A DNA stretch of 64,000 nt, from contig JADJYE010000001.1 in assembly GCA_016719945.1 (NCBI GenBank), positions 930,001-994,000 on the forward strand, written 5' to 3'. This document shows, in pieces, positions 7,953-16,103 of the stretch. Under the pieces are notes generated by a model, which saw only the letters and a program-made list of their open reading frames with translations, was not told the origin of the DNA and did no database searches. Every line of letters begins with the position of its first letter. Positions within the stretch are counted from its first letter, which is position 1. The position numbers were made by a program, and so were the translations under genes. The DNA is from Polyangiaceae bacterium (GTDB lineage: Bacteria > Myxococcota_A > Polyangia > Polyangiales > Polyangiaceae).

Positions 7953-8735
7953 CTACTCGACGTCGTCGAGCTCTTCCCCCCACACGAGGGAGTCGAGGAA
8001 GGCGTTCATCATCTCGGTGCCCGTGTGGGTCGCGGCGAGCTCGTGGCCGCGCGCCTCGGCCCACTCCAGCGCGAGCGTGAGGGGGATGCTCGAAGGCGGG
8101 ACGCCGTCGAGGCGCTCCGCCGCGACGGCCAGCCCGCGCGAAGGGAACGTGGGGCGCGGGACGGACCGCGCGCCGCCGTCGATCGAGCCGCACAGCGCCG
8201 GATCGCTGGTCACGAGGTACTCGCGGCAGATGACCGGCCGGTCCTCGTAGATGCTGCAGCTCTCCTTCTCGAGGAACGGACAGGCGATCTGCAGCGCAAA
8301 ATAGCGGTGGCTCACGTCGTCCCAGGCGGCCGCTTCGTCGCCCTCTTCCGCGCTCACGAGCGCGGTGCGAGGCTCGCTCGAAATGGGCGGCAAGAGACCG
8401 CTCGCCTCGAGCTTGGCGAGCGCGACCTCGAACCTGCGAAGCACCGCGTCGCGCCTCGGCTTGGGCATCTTCGCGACGACCGCTGCGAGGCTCTTCGCCT
8501 CGACGACCGAGATCGGGACGAGCTGCCTGCAGCACGCTCCGCAGGCCGCCTTGCAGCTGACCTTCAGCCCGCGCTCGGCCTCCCGGCGAGTCGAGAGGCT
8601 CATCATCTCGTGGGTGAGCTTGCGCGCGGCGGGCAGCACGTTCACCAGCGAGCCTTGACCTCCCGGTACCGGGAGGTCGAGCTCCCTCGTGGCGCCGAGC
8701 ATCGTCAGCCGGACCTTGCGCATCGGAGGCGGCAC
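7953..8735 (-). CDS. YkgJ-type cysteine-cluster protein
   Basis: The protein has 260 residues. The cluster CKAACGACCRQL near residue 62, a later ACPFL...CSIYEDRP and a CREYL motif are the hallmark of the YkgJ (CxxxCxxCC) family, whose members probably bind zinc or an Fe-S cluster. The family's role is not firmly known. A Cys in DPALCGS may complete the ligand set. The next upstream gene on the same strand is 11 bases away, so the two may be co-transcribed. Confidence 0.75.
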   Translation of the reverse strand: MPPPMRKVRLTMLGATRELDLPVPGGQGSLVNVLPAARKLTHEMMSLSTRREAERGLKVSCKAACGACCRQLVPISVVEAKSLAAVVAKMPKPRRDAVLRRFEVALAKLEASGLLPPISSEPRTALVSAEEGDEAAAWDDVSHRYFALQIACPFLEKESCSIYEDRPVICREYLVTSDPALCGSIDGGARSVPRPTFPSRGLAVAAERLDGVPPSSIPLTLALEWAEARGHELAATHTGTEMMNAFLDSLVWGEELDDVE

Positions 8736-8746
8736 GGGGCTCTACC

Positions 8747-9367
8747 TCAGCCCTTTTCGTACGTGAGGTAGTAGAGCAGCTCGCGCGGCAGCTGCGTGGC
8801 GTGGACGCGCACGTGCATGATGAGCTGGGCCCCTCGCAGCTCGAAGCGATTCACGCGGCCCTTCTCGTTGTCGTAAAAGACCTGCTCCATCTGCGGCGGG
8901 GGGGGCGGCGCGCCGGTCGACTGCGGCAGCTGGTAGCGCATGTCCATCACGTCGCCAGTGACCGTCTTCACCTTCATCGCGATGCCGTCGATCCTCCCCA
9001 CGTAGGGGCGGCGATCGACCACGACGGCGAGCAGGTTTCCCCCTCCGACCATGGAGATCTCGACGGGCACGATGTTCGCCTCGGCGAGCTTGTCGCGCGC
9101 GATGCCTCGGATGAGACCGTTCATGTCAGCGACCGTCGCGTCGATCGCGCGGTTCACGGCGATGCGCTCGGCCTCGCCGCCGGTGAAGCGATAGGTCCCC
9201 AAGAACTGCTTCGCCGGCGAGTCATCGGGCAGCGGAACGGGGGGAATCTCGGGGACGACGACGTCGGGCGTGCTGCTGCAGCCCAAGACCAGACCGGACG
9301 CGGTGGAGGCCGTGAGGCAGAGGAAGGCTCGGCGCGTCGCTGAGGCTTGCTCCTTCGACTGGGGCAT
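8747..9367 (-). CDS. Lipoprotein of unknown function
   Basis: The protein has about 206 residues. The signal has a twin-Arg-like start (TRRAFLCL) and a lipobox (LVLGC), then a Pro/Asp-rich spacer. The body has FLGTYRFTGG, a helix with NRAIDATVADMNGLIRG and a basic/hydrophobic end with ELLYYLTYEKG. The start at 9367 (MPQSKEQ) fits the signal better than the upstream ATG at 9385. I do not recognise the family. It lies directly upstream of the YkgJ-like gene. Confidence 0.55.
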   Translation of the reverse strand: MPQSKEQASATRRAFLCLTASTASGLVLGCSSTPDVVVPEIPPVPLPDDSPAKQFLGTYRFTGGEAERIAVNRAIDATVADMNGLIRGIARDKLAEANIVPVEISMVGGGNLLAVVVDRRPYVGRIDGIAMKVKTVTGDVMDMRYQLPQSTGAPPPPPQMEQVFYDNEKGRVNRFELRGAQLIMHVRVHATQLPRELLYYLTYEKG

Positions 9368-9443
9368 TCGCGGGCATGGTCGCACGCGATAGCCCGTCCG
9401 TCACGGCCCACGAGCGGGGCGGCCTGCTAGGCTAGGGCCTCCG

Positions 9444-10238
9444 ATGTCGAACGACCGTCGTCTGCTTTGGGCCCTCTCCTGCGGCTCCTTCGCGGCGCTT
9501 GGAGCCGCTTGCACGGCCTCGGCGCCGGCGGTGGATCGCGAGGCGCCGCCGCCTGCGGCGACCGAGGCCACGCCCGTCGTCACCCTCCCGGCGCCCGCGC
9601 CGCGCGAAGAGCGGCTCGAGGCCGCTGCGACCGCGACCCCGAAAGCGAGCCCTCTGCGCGCGCCGGCCTCGATGGGCCCGGCGAACGCGAAGGCGTCGGC
9701 GCCAGCCGTGTTCACGGTCGCCTTCGAGACCTCGAAGGGTCTCTTCAGCGCCCGCTGTCACAAGGCGTGGGCGTCGAAGGCGGTCGACCGCCTCTTCAAC
9801 CTCGTCGAGCTCGGATACTTCGACGACACGATCTTCTTCCGCGTCATCACCAAGCCGTCGCCGTTCGTGGTGCAGTGGGGAATCCACGGCAGCCCCCTCG
9901 TCAACGACGCGTGGGAGGACGCCAAGCTGGAGCCCGACCCGGTGACCCAGACCAACCGCCGCGGGACCTTGACGTTCGCGATGGGGGGCGACCCCAAGAC
10001 CTTCACGACGCAGGTGTTCATCAACCTCGGCGACAACGGCCGGCTCGACGCGATGGGCTTCGCGCCGGTGTGCGAGATCACGGCGGGCATGCAGGTCGTC
10101 GACTCGTTCTTCGCAGGGCATGACGGCGCTCCGAGCCAGGCCCAGCAACGTATCCAGAAGGAGGGCAACACCTTCCTGAGGAGCGCGTTCCCCGGCCTCG
10201 ACTTCGTCAAGCGCGCGAGGGTCGCGGCGGGGCCGTGA
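9444..10238 (+). CDS. Cyclophilin-type peptidyl-prolyl cis-trans isomerase (lipoprotein)
   Basis: The protein has 264 residues, a lipobox (AALGAAC) and a Pro/Ala-rich spacer to about residue 85. The domain that follows has FFRVITKPSPFVVQWG, RRGTLTFAMGG and TQVFINLGDN, all typical cyclophilin segments. It would catalyse Xaa-Pro isomerisation in the envelope. The usual QGGDP is replaced by VQWGIHG, so activity may be altered. The stop overlaps the next start by 4 bases. Confidence 0.85.
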   Translation: MSNDRRLLWALSCGSFAALGAACTASAPAVDREAPPPAATEATPVVTLPAPAPREERLEAAATATPKASPLRAPASMGPANAKASAPAVFTVAFETSKGLFSARCHKAWASKAVDRLFNLVELGYFDDTIFFRVITKPSPFVVQWGIHGSPLVNDAWEDAKLEPDPVTQTNRRGTLTFAMGGDPKTFTTQVFINLGDNGRLDAMGFAPVCEITAGMQVVDSFFAGHDGAPSQAQQRIQKEGNTFLRSAFPGLDFVKRARVAAGP

Positions 10239-10984
10239 CGACGCGCGCGGCGGCGCTCGTCGCTGCCCTCTCGTTGTCGAGCGGCTGCGGGCGCGCCGCC
10301 GCCGAGCCCGGCGAGGCGCCGCGCCCTCGCCCGTGCCCCGCCGAGATGGCGCTCGTCTCCGGCAAGGTGTGCGTCGATCGCTTCGAGGCGCACCTCGAGG
10401 AGCGCGCTGAGCCGGGCGCGCCGTCGCGCGTGTGGCCCCCGAACAAGCCGCCTGAGGACGCCGACGTCCGCGCGAAGAGCGCGAGGAACGTCCTGCCCCA
10501 AGCCTACGTCTCACAGGCCGAGGCAGCGCGAGCGTGCGCGGCCGCGGACAAGCGGCTGTGCAGCGACGACGAGTGGCTCGCGGCGTGCCGCGGGGCGAGC
10601 GCGACGAGGTTCCCCTACGGGCAGCGCTGGCGCAGCGGCGCGTGCAACGACCGGGGAAAAGAGCCCCTCGGCGCCGTGCTCGGCGCGCGGGTCTCGGAGG
10701 CCACGTTCGGACCCGGCGGGGGGCTCATGGATCCGCGGCTCCACCTCGTGCCCGGCGCGGTGGCGCGGACGGGTCGCTTCGACCGCTGCGCGAGCGAAGA
10801 CGGCGTCCACGACATGGTGGGCAACGTCCACGAGTGGACGGCCGACCCGCGCGGGACGATGCGCGGCGGCTATTACCTCGACGCCAAGTCCCTCGGCGAA
10901 GGCTGTGAATACGCGGCAGGCGGGCACGACACCGCCTACCGCGACTATTCGACGGGCTTCCGCTGCTGCAAAGGCCCTCGCTGA
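10235..10984 (+). CDS. Formylglycine-generating-enzyme-fold (SUMF1/EgtB-like) lipoprotein
   Basis: The protein has 249 residues and a lipobox (SLSSGC). The FGE-sulfatase-like fold is seen in VCVDRFE near the start, RLCSDDEWLAACRG, DMVGNVHEWTAD and a C-terminal STGFRCC. Family members are sulfatase activators, oxidases or non-catalytic binding domains; this one looks like a secreted domain of the last kind, but the Cys pair at the end (RCCK) is worth noting. It overlaps the cyclophilin gene by 4 bases. Confidence 0.75.
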   Translation: MTTRAAALVAALSLSSGCGRAAAEPGEAPRPRPCPAEMALVSGKVCVDRFEAHLEERAEPGAPSRVWPPNKPPEDADVRAKSARNVLPQAYVSQAEAARACAAADKRLCSDDEWLAACRGASATRFPYGQRWRSGACNDRGKEPLGAVLGARVSEATFGPGGGLMDPRLHLVPGAVARTGRFDRCASEDGVHDMVGNVHEWTADPRGTMRGGYYLDAKSLGEGCEYAAGGHDTAYRDYSTGFRCCKGPR

Positions 10985-11830
10985 GGGCTCCACGGCGCGA
11001 TGAAGGGGCGCGCGCGCGCGGCCTCGAGGGCCTTGTCGACGGCGCCCTCGTACGGCGCAGCGCGGAGGCACGGGTTGCAGTCGTCGACCTTCGTCGGCCC
11101 GCAGCCGGAGGTCTTCCCGAGCGCCGACAAGGCCGGCAGCGCGCGGTCGTCGGCGGTGGCGGACGCGCGCGACACCACCTCGCCTCGCTGCCAGCAGTCG
11201 GTCGCCGCAGACAGATCGGTGAGCACGCGCAACGCGGGCGACTGCTTGGGGCGGAGCAGCGGCCCCTCGAGCAGGTCGGCCGCGAAGAGCGCGAGGCGTG
11301 ACCCCGGCTCCTCGCGCACGACGATGTCGTAGAGCAGATCGGCCGCGACCGGGTGGCCGAGCTCGGCGAGCCCCGCGAGCAAGACCGGCGCGACGACCGG
11401 GTCGGCCGCGAGCGCGCGCGTGCAGCAACGTGGAGGCGTCGCCGAACAGCCCCGGCTCCGCGCGGAGATCTTCGACCAGGGCGCTCGCCTCGAGCCGCGC
11501 GCGCTCGGCGTGCCCCGCCTCGAGGGCCAGGGCGCGCTCGAGGCTGCGCTCGCGCTGGGGCTCGAGCTCGAGGCGCTTGAGCGCCCCGACGTCCCCGCGC
11601 CGCGCGAGCTCGAGGTCGGTCGGAGCGCTCGACGTCGCGGGGGGGTGCGTGGCGGCGGGCGCGCTCGCTTCGACCCGAGTGGCGCCCTCGGACGCCGCCA
11701 CCGGCGCCACCGGCGCCGGCCTCGGAGCCGCGCGTTCGTCGGAGCCCGCAGAGGCGCCGAGGTACCCCACGCCCGCCGAGAGGATCGCGACGACGCCGAC
11801 CTCGGGGCCCGTGAAGCGTCGAGGCACCAT
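10945..11830 (-). CDS. HEAT-like membrane-anchored protein (frameshifted)
   Basis: The start at 11830 gives a membrane anchor (VGVVAILSAGVGYLGAS) and an Ala/Pro-rich spacer, then helices LELARRGDVGALKRLELEP. Near 11420 the frame changes. The continuation has LLAGLAELGHPVAADLLYDI and GSRLALFAADLLEG, a repeat-like helical domain, and a Cys-containing end (GCGPTKVDDCNPC). Together this is a tethered helical-repeat protein of unknown role. Its end overlaps the convergent FGE-like gene by about 40 bases. One base must be added or removed near 11415-11430. Confidence 0.5.
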
Positions 11831-11854
11831 CGGCGGTACGCTACCCCGACCCCC

Positions 11855-12655
11855 ATGGCGACGCGATGGACCTCGTGGCTCGCGCTCGGCGTGTCGCTCC
11901 TCGGCTGCAGCGACGGCGCGCCGGGATCGTCGACCACCGCGCAGGCGACGTTGGCGCCCGCTCCGGCGTTCAGCGGTCCGCTGACGAGCGAGCGGGTGCT
12001 CTCGGCGCGCGGCCTGGTGCGCCCCCTCGACCCTTGGCTCGGCGCGCTCGAGAAGCTCGAGGCCAAGCTCGGCAAGCCCACCCGCGTCGACAACGGCTTC
12101 TACGAGTGGTCCGTCCTCGAAGGCGACACGTGCACGCTGCTCCAGATCGAGCGGGTCGACGACGGCAGGTACCTCCCGGACGGCAGCCGCGAGGTGGTCG
12201 TCGGGCTGGCGTTCGAACCGCTGAAGGCAACCCCACGGAGCGAGCCGGACGCGTACAAGACCTGCGTGGCGGTCACCCGGGGCGCCCCCCCGCCGGCGCG
12301 CGCGTCGTCCCCTCCTGCGCTGGAGGAGTCGGCGCCCCAGGCCCTCGCGCCGTCGATCGCCGAGGTGAAGCGAGACGCGGCGAAGTGGGCCTGGAAGAGG
12401 GTCAAGCTCAAGGGCCTGCTCAAGGGCGTCTCCAAGACCTCGATGAAATCCGGGGACACGACGGTCGAGCTCCGCTCGGCCACGATCGTGGCGTCCGAAG
12501 AGCCCGGCGCCGCGGAGATCACCTGCGCCCTGCGCGCTGCGACGGAGGCGCCGTCCCTCTCCTCCCGTGCTCCCGTCGTGGCTGACGGCGTCGTGTCCAT
12601 CGACGACGGCGGAGGCCCGCCGTCGCTCGAGGACTGCACGCTCAGCGCGCCCTGA
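11855..12655 (+). CDS. Lipoprotein of unknown function
   Basis: The protein has 266 residues. The N-terminus MATRWTSWLALGVSLLGC is a lipoprotein signal. The body has two parts: a region with LEAKLGKPTRVDNGFYEWSV, and a C-terminal region with KWAWKRVKLKGLLKGVSKTS and a closing SLEDCTLSAP. Paired Cys residues suggest disulphides. I do not recognise the family. The ATG at 11855 was chosen over the upstream frame because that part is antisense to the neighbour. The stop lies 3 bases from the convergent acyl-CoA ligase stop. Confidence 0.55.
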   Translation: MATRWTSWLALGVSLLGCSDGAPGSSTTAQATLAPAPAFSGPLTSERVLSARGLVRPLDPWLGALEKLEAKLGKPTRVDNGFYEWSVLEGDTCTLLQIERVDDGRYLPDGSREVVVGLAFEPLKATPRSEPDAYKTCVAVTRGAPPPARASSPPALEESAPQALAPSIAEVKRDAAKWAWKRVKLKGLLKGVSKTSMKSGDTTVELRSATIVASEEPGAAEITCALRAATEAPSLSSRAPVVADGVVSIDDGGGPPSLEDCTLSAP

Positions 12656-12658
12656 GCC

Positions 12659-14323
12659 TCACGCCCAGAGGACCGCGCCCTTCTTCGAGTACCAGCCGTC
12701 GAGCTTGTCCTTGATGGCATCCTCGATCTTGGTGCGCTTGATCTTCATCGTCGGCGTCAGCATCCCGTTTTCGATCGACCAGGGCGCGTCTGCGATGACG
12801 AACATCTGGAGCTGCTCGTAGCCCGAGAGCTTGCTGTTGACCTCGTCGAGCCAGGGCGCGAGCTCTTGCTCGACGCGCGCCTTCACGGCCGGGTCGCTGA
12901 GCTTGCCGCGGATGTCCTCGGCGAGCACCACGAGCGCGAACGCCGCCGGCTGGCCGACGCCCGAGACACAGGACATCTCCACGAGCGGGTGCTCGTTGAT
13001 GCGGTTCTCGATCGGCGCGGGCGCGACGTATTTCCCCTTCGCCGTCTTGAACAGCTCCTTCACGCGGCCGGTGAGCTTGAGCAAGCCGTCGGGGCGGCGC
13101 TCACCCTTGTCACCCGTCCGGAAGAAGCCGTCCTCGGTGAAGCTCTCGGCGTCGAGGTCGGGGCGCTTGTAGTAGCCGATCATCTGGCCGGCCGACTTGA
13201 TGAGCACCTCGCCCTCCTCGCTGAGCTTCACCTCGACGCCGGGGTACGGCACGCCCACGTAGCCGGGCTCGCTCTTGTCGGGCGTCGACAGGTGCGAATA
13301 CGCAAAATCTTCGGTCATCGCGTAGCCCTCGAGCAGGTTGAGCCCGAGCCGGCGGTACCAGGCGATGAGCTCGGCGGGGATCGGGGCCGAGCCGCTACCT
13401 GCGAGACAACAGTTATCGAGCCCGAGCCCGGTGAGGACCTTCTTCGCGACCTTCTTGTTGATGAACGGGATCTTGAGCAGGAAGTCGAGACGCCCGGGCG
13501 GCATCTTCGTGAAGACGCCCTGCTGGAACTTGAGCCACAGGCGCGGCACGGAGATGAAGAGCGTGGGGTGCGCGCGGCGCAGATCGGCGACGAAGGTGTC
13601 GAGCGCCTCGGCAAAGAAGATGTGCATCCCCGAGACGAGCGAGCCGCACTCGAGGTACGCGCGCTCGAAGACGTGGGCGAGCGGCAGGTACGACAGCGCG
13701 CGATCGTCGGACGTGTACGCGAGCGCCTTCACGATGCCCTCGGTGGCCTTGGTGACGCGGCCGAACGAGTGCATCACGCCCTTCGGCTGGCCGGTCGAGC
13801 CCGAGGTGTAGATGATCATCGCCAGATCGTCGGCGCCGCGCGCCGGCTTGTCGCCGAGCGGCTCGGTCTTCGCGACGAGGTCGTCCCACTTGTCGTACTC
13901 GGTCTTGGGCGCGAGCGGGAACGCGACGCGGGGCATGTCCTTCGGGACGCCCGGCTCTTGCTGAGCCCAGGTGTCGAGCTTGCCCACGAACAGCGCCTTC
14001 GCCTCGCTGTGCTCGAGGACGAACTTGATGGTGTCGGGACCCTCCGTCGGGAAGATCGCGACGGTCGTGAAGCCACCGATCCAGATCGCCAGCTCGGCGA
14101 TGAAGAAATGGGCGCAATTTTTCGAAAGGATCGCGACCTTGTCGCCCTTGCTCAGCCCCATCGACTGAAGATGCGCCGCCATCCTGCGGGCCTGGTCGAC
14201 GACGTCGCCCCAGGTGTAGTCCTTCACGGCGCCGCCGCCGAGCGGCTGCGTCAGGTAGACGCGGTCACGGTTCTTTTCCTCGTGCTCGTAGACGTAGTCG
14301 AGGATCAGCTTCTGGGTCGCCAA
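12659..14323 (-). CDS. Long-chain acyl-CoA ligase (AMP-binding)
   Basis: The protein has 554 residues and is a full-length adenylate-forming enzyme. The P-loop-like motif MIIYTSGSTGQPKGVMH, YLPLAHVFERAY, EGYAMTEDFAYSH, TGDKGERR and the FKTAKGKYVAPAPIE hinge are all present. It activates fatty acids with ATP and CoA for beta-oxidation or lipid synthesis. The Lys needed for catalysis near the C-terminus (PTMKIKR) is present. The gene stands alone, convergent with the lipoprotein to its left. Confidence 0.9.
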   Translation of the reverse strand: MATQKLILDYVYEHEEKNRDRVYLTQPLGGGAVKDYTWGDVVDQARRMAAHLQSMGLSKGDKVAILSKNCAHFFIAELAIWIGGFTTVAIFPTEGPDTIKFVLEHSEAKALFVGKLDTWAQQEPGVPKDMPRVAFPLAPKTEYDKWDDLVAKTEPLGDKPARGADDLAMIIYTSGSTGQPKGVMHSFGRVTKATEGIVKALAYTSDDRALSYLPLAHVFERAYLECGSLVSGMHIFFAEALDTFVADLRRAHPTLFISVPRLWLKFQQGVFTKMPPGRLDFLLKIPFINKKVAKKVLTGLGLDNCCLAGSGSAPIPAELIAWYRRLGLNLLEGYAMTEDFAYSHLSTPDKSEPGYVGVPYPGVEVKLSEEGEVLIKSAGQMIGYYKRPDLDAESFTEDGFFRTGDKGERRPDGLLKLTGRVKELFKTAKGKYVAPAPIENRINEHPLVEMSCVSGVGQPAAFALVVLAEDIRGKLSDPAVKARVEQELAPWLDEVNSKLSGYEQLQMFVIADAPWSIENGMLTPTMKIKRTKIEDAIKDKLDGWYSKKGAVLWA

Positions 14324-14383
14324 CGCTCACCTCCCTTGAAGCGAGGGCGATACCCGGGCCTTGCCCGTGCGCAAAGCCGAAAC

Positions 14384-15145
14384 CTACTCCATCTCGATGT
14401 GGACCTCGGCGACGCCGCCGTTGGTGCGCTTGACCGAGTAGTGCACGCGGCTGCCTTTCCACATCACGCAGTCCGACTTCGTGCTGTCGTCGAGGCCGAG
14501 GAAGTTGGGGGGCATACACACGAACTCCTCCTGGTTGCGGATGCTCACCTCGAGGTCGAAGATGCCGAGCTTGCCCTTGAGAGGGGGAAACGGGTCTGGG
14601 CTCTTGTCGTTCGAGTCCGGGCACTCGATCCACACGGCCTTGACGTCGTCGTCCCCGTCGAGCTTCGTCCCCTCGGCGGGGTTGGTCTTGAAGTCCTTCT
14701 TGTCGCAGGCCTTGGCGGCCTTCTCTGCGACCGAGGCCATCACCTCGATGCGAGGGTCGACGAGCTTCTTCACCGATTCCGGCGCGTTCGCGTAGCCCCA
14801 GTTGATGTAGCGCTGGTAGTACATCCAGCCGCCGAACCCTAGGGCGGGGACGACGAGCAAGAGCACGACGAGGATGATCCCCGCCTTGCCCTTCTTCTTC
14901 GGCGCGGGCGCCGGCGGCGGGCCCGCCAGCGGGGCGCCCGGCTGACCTTGCGGGCCGCCTTGCTGCGGGTAGCCACCCTGCTGCGGGTAGCCCCCCTGCT
15001 GTCCCTGCTGGGGATAGCCACCCTGCTGCCCTTGCTGGGGATAGCCACCCTGCTGGGGCTGACCCCCTTGCTGCGCGTAGCCCTGGGGCCCGCCCTGCCC
15101 GCCTTGCCAGCCCCCGCCCCCGCCGCCGTACGGTCCTTGTGCCAT
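14384..15145 (-). CDS. Membrane protein with Gly/Gln/Tyr-rich N-terminal repeat
   Basis: The protein has 253 residues. The first 70 are a low-complexity repeat of QQGGYPQQG units, then a Pro/Lys stretch (PAPAPKKKGKAG), one membrane helix (IILVVLLLVVPALGFGG) and an external domain of about 150 residues with two pairs of Cys (KACDKKD, IECPDS). The repeat resembles prion-like or phase-separating domains. The function is unknown. It may be a cytoplasmic tether with an extracytoplasmic sensor domain. Confidence 0.65.
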   Translation of the reverse strand: MAQGPYGGGGGGWQGGQGGPQGYAQQGGQPQQGGYPQQGQQGGYPQQGQQGGYPQQGGYPQQGGPQGQPGAPLAGPPPAPAPKKKGKAGIILVVLLLVVPALGFGGWMYYQRYINWGYANAPESVKKLVDPRIEVMASVAEKAAKACDKKDFKTNPAEGTKLDGDDDVKAVWIECPDSNDKSPDPFPPLKGKLGIFDLEVSIRNQEEFVCMPPNFLGLDDSTKSDCVMWKGSRVHYSVKRTNGGVAEVHIEME

Positions 15146-15170
15146 GGCCAGGGAGACTCGGGGAGTCTCC

Positions 15171-16103
15171 TCAGCGAGACAAGGGAGAAAGTCGAGCTAC
15201 CAGACCCGCGAGCGCCTCATCGACGCTCGGCGCGACGAACAGGACGCGCTGGTAGTCGGTCGGGTCGAAGGGCTCCTTCGCGATGGCGTCGAGATCGAAT
15301 GGCCGGAGGTCGGCCGACGCTTCGAAGCGGCCGAGCTCGCCGAACGAAGACAAGAGCCCGGCGCCGTACACCTCGAGCCCGGTGGGCCCGCGCGCGACCC
15401 CGAACTCGAGGGTGTACCAATAGGTGCGAATCAAGGCCTCGATGCGCTCGGGGTCCCCGCCTGCCTCGAGCACGGCGCGGGTCGCGGCTCCGAACAGGCG
15501 GTTGACCTCCGCGAAGCCAGGGTCGAGCAGCAGCGGCGCGTGGCCGACCAGCTCGTGCACGACGTCGGGCTCCGGCGTGTAGAGCGGCGCGCTCTCGTGG
15601 CGCATGTATTGGGTCGCCAGGAAGACCCTGCGCTCGAGGTGCTGCATGAAGGTAGCGGCCGACACCAGGCCCCCGACCGGCTCGAGGCGGAAGCCGGAGA
15701 CCGCCGAGAGCCGCTGGTTGACGGCCTCGAACGAGGGGACCTCGGGCGCGTCGAGCCCCACCCGCGGGAAGGCGTCGCGGTACGCCGCGCAGGCGTACCG
15801 CTCGTGCAGCGGCCTCAGGTGATCGAGCACCGTGCGCCACACGGCGTGCTCCCCAGGGACGTATTCGACGTCCGTGACGGGGCTGCCGATCCGGTGCCGA
15901 AGCGCGAGCTGGGCGATCGCGTTGCGGCGCGCGCGATAGGCCTCGTCGCGGAAGCCGGGGTGATCTCTGTCGAGTCGTACGAGCTCTACGTCCACGTGGT
16001 GTGTGGGGAGGCTACCACCACCCCACGACGTCCATGCTCGACCCACACGCTCCTGCAGTAGTCTCCGCCCATGTCCGCGTGCGCCTTCTGCCGTAAGGAT
16101 CAT
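15171..16103 (-). CDS. phhA: Aromatic amino acid hydroxylase (phenylalanine 4-monooxygenase family)
   Basis: The protein has up to 310 residues. It carries the iron-binding motif EPDVVHELVGHAPLL (His183, His188 by this numbering) and the Glu of RTYWYTLEFG (Glu233), the facial triad of pterin-dependent hydroxylases, plus FLATQYMRHES. It oxidises Phe (or Tyr/Trp) using tetrahydropterin and oxygen. A GTG at 15995 (VDVELVRLD) would give a start that does not overlap the divergent gene at 16071 and may be the real one. No regulatory ACT domain is present, as usual for bacteria. Confidence 0.88.
   Translation of the reverse strand: MILTAEGARGHGRRLLQERVGRAWTSWGGGSLPTHHVDVELVRLDRDHPGFRDEAYRARRNAIAQLALRHRIGSPVTDVEYVPGEHAVWRTVLDHLRPLHERYACAAYRDAFPRVGLDAPEVPSFEAVNQRLSAVSGFRLEPVGGLVSAATFMQHLERRVFLATQYMRHESAPLYTPEPDVVHELVGHAPLLLDPGFAEVNRLFGAATRAVLEAGGDPERIEALIRTYWYTLEFGVARGPTGLEVYGAGLLSSFGELGRFEASADLRPFDLDAIAKEPFDPTDYQRVLFVAPSVDEALAGLVARLSPLSR

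Noticed and set aside
12866..14842. 658-codon plus-strand frame
   Set aside because: It is the antisense shadow of the acyl-CoA ligase, whose motifs are complete on the other strand.
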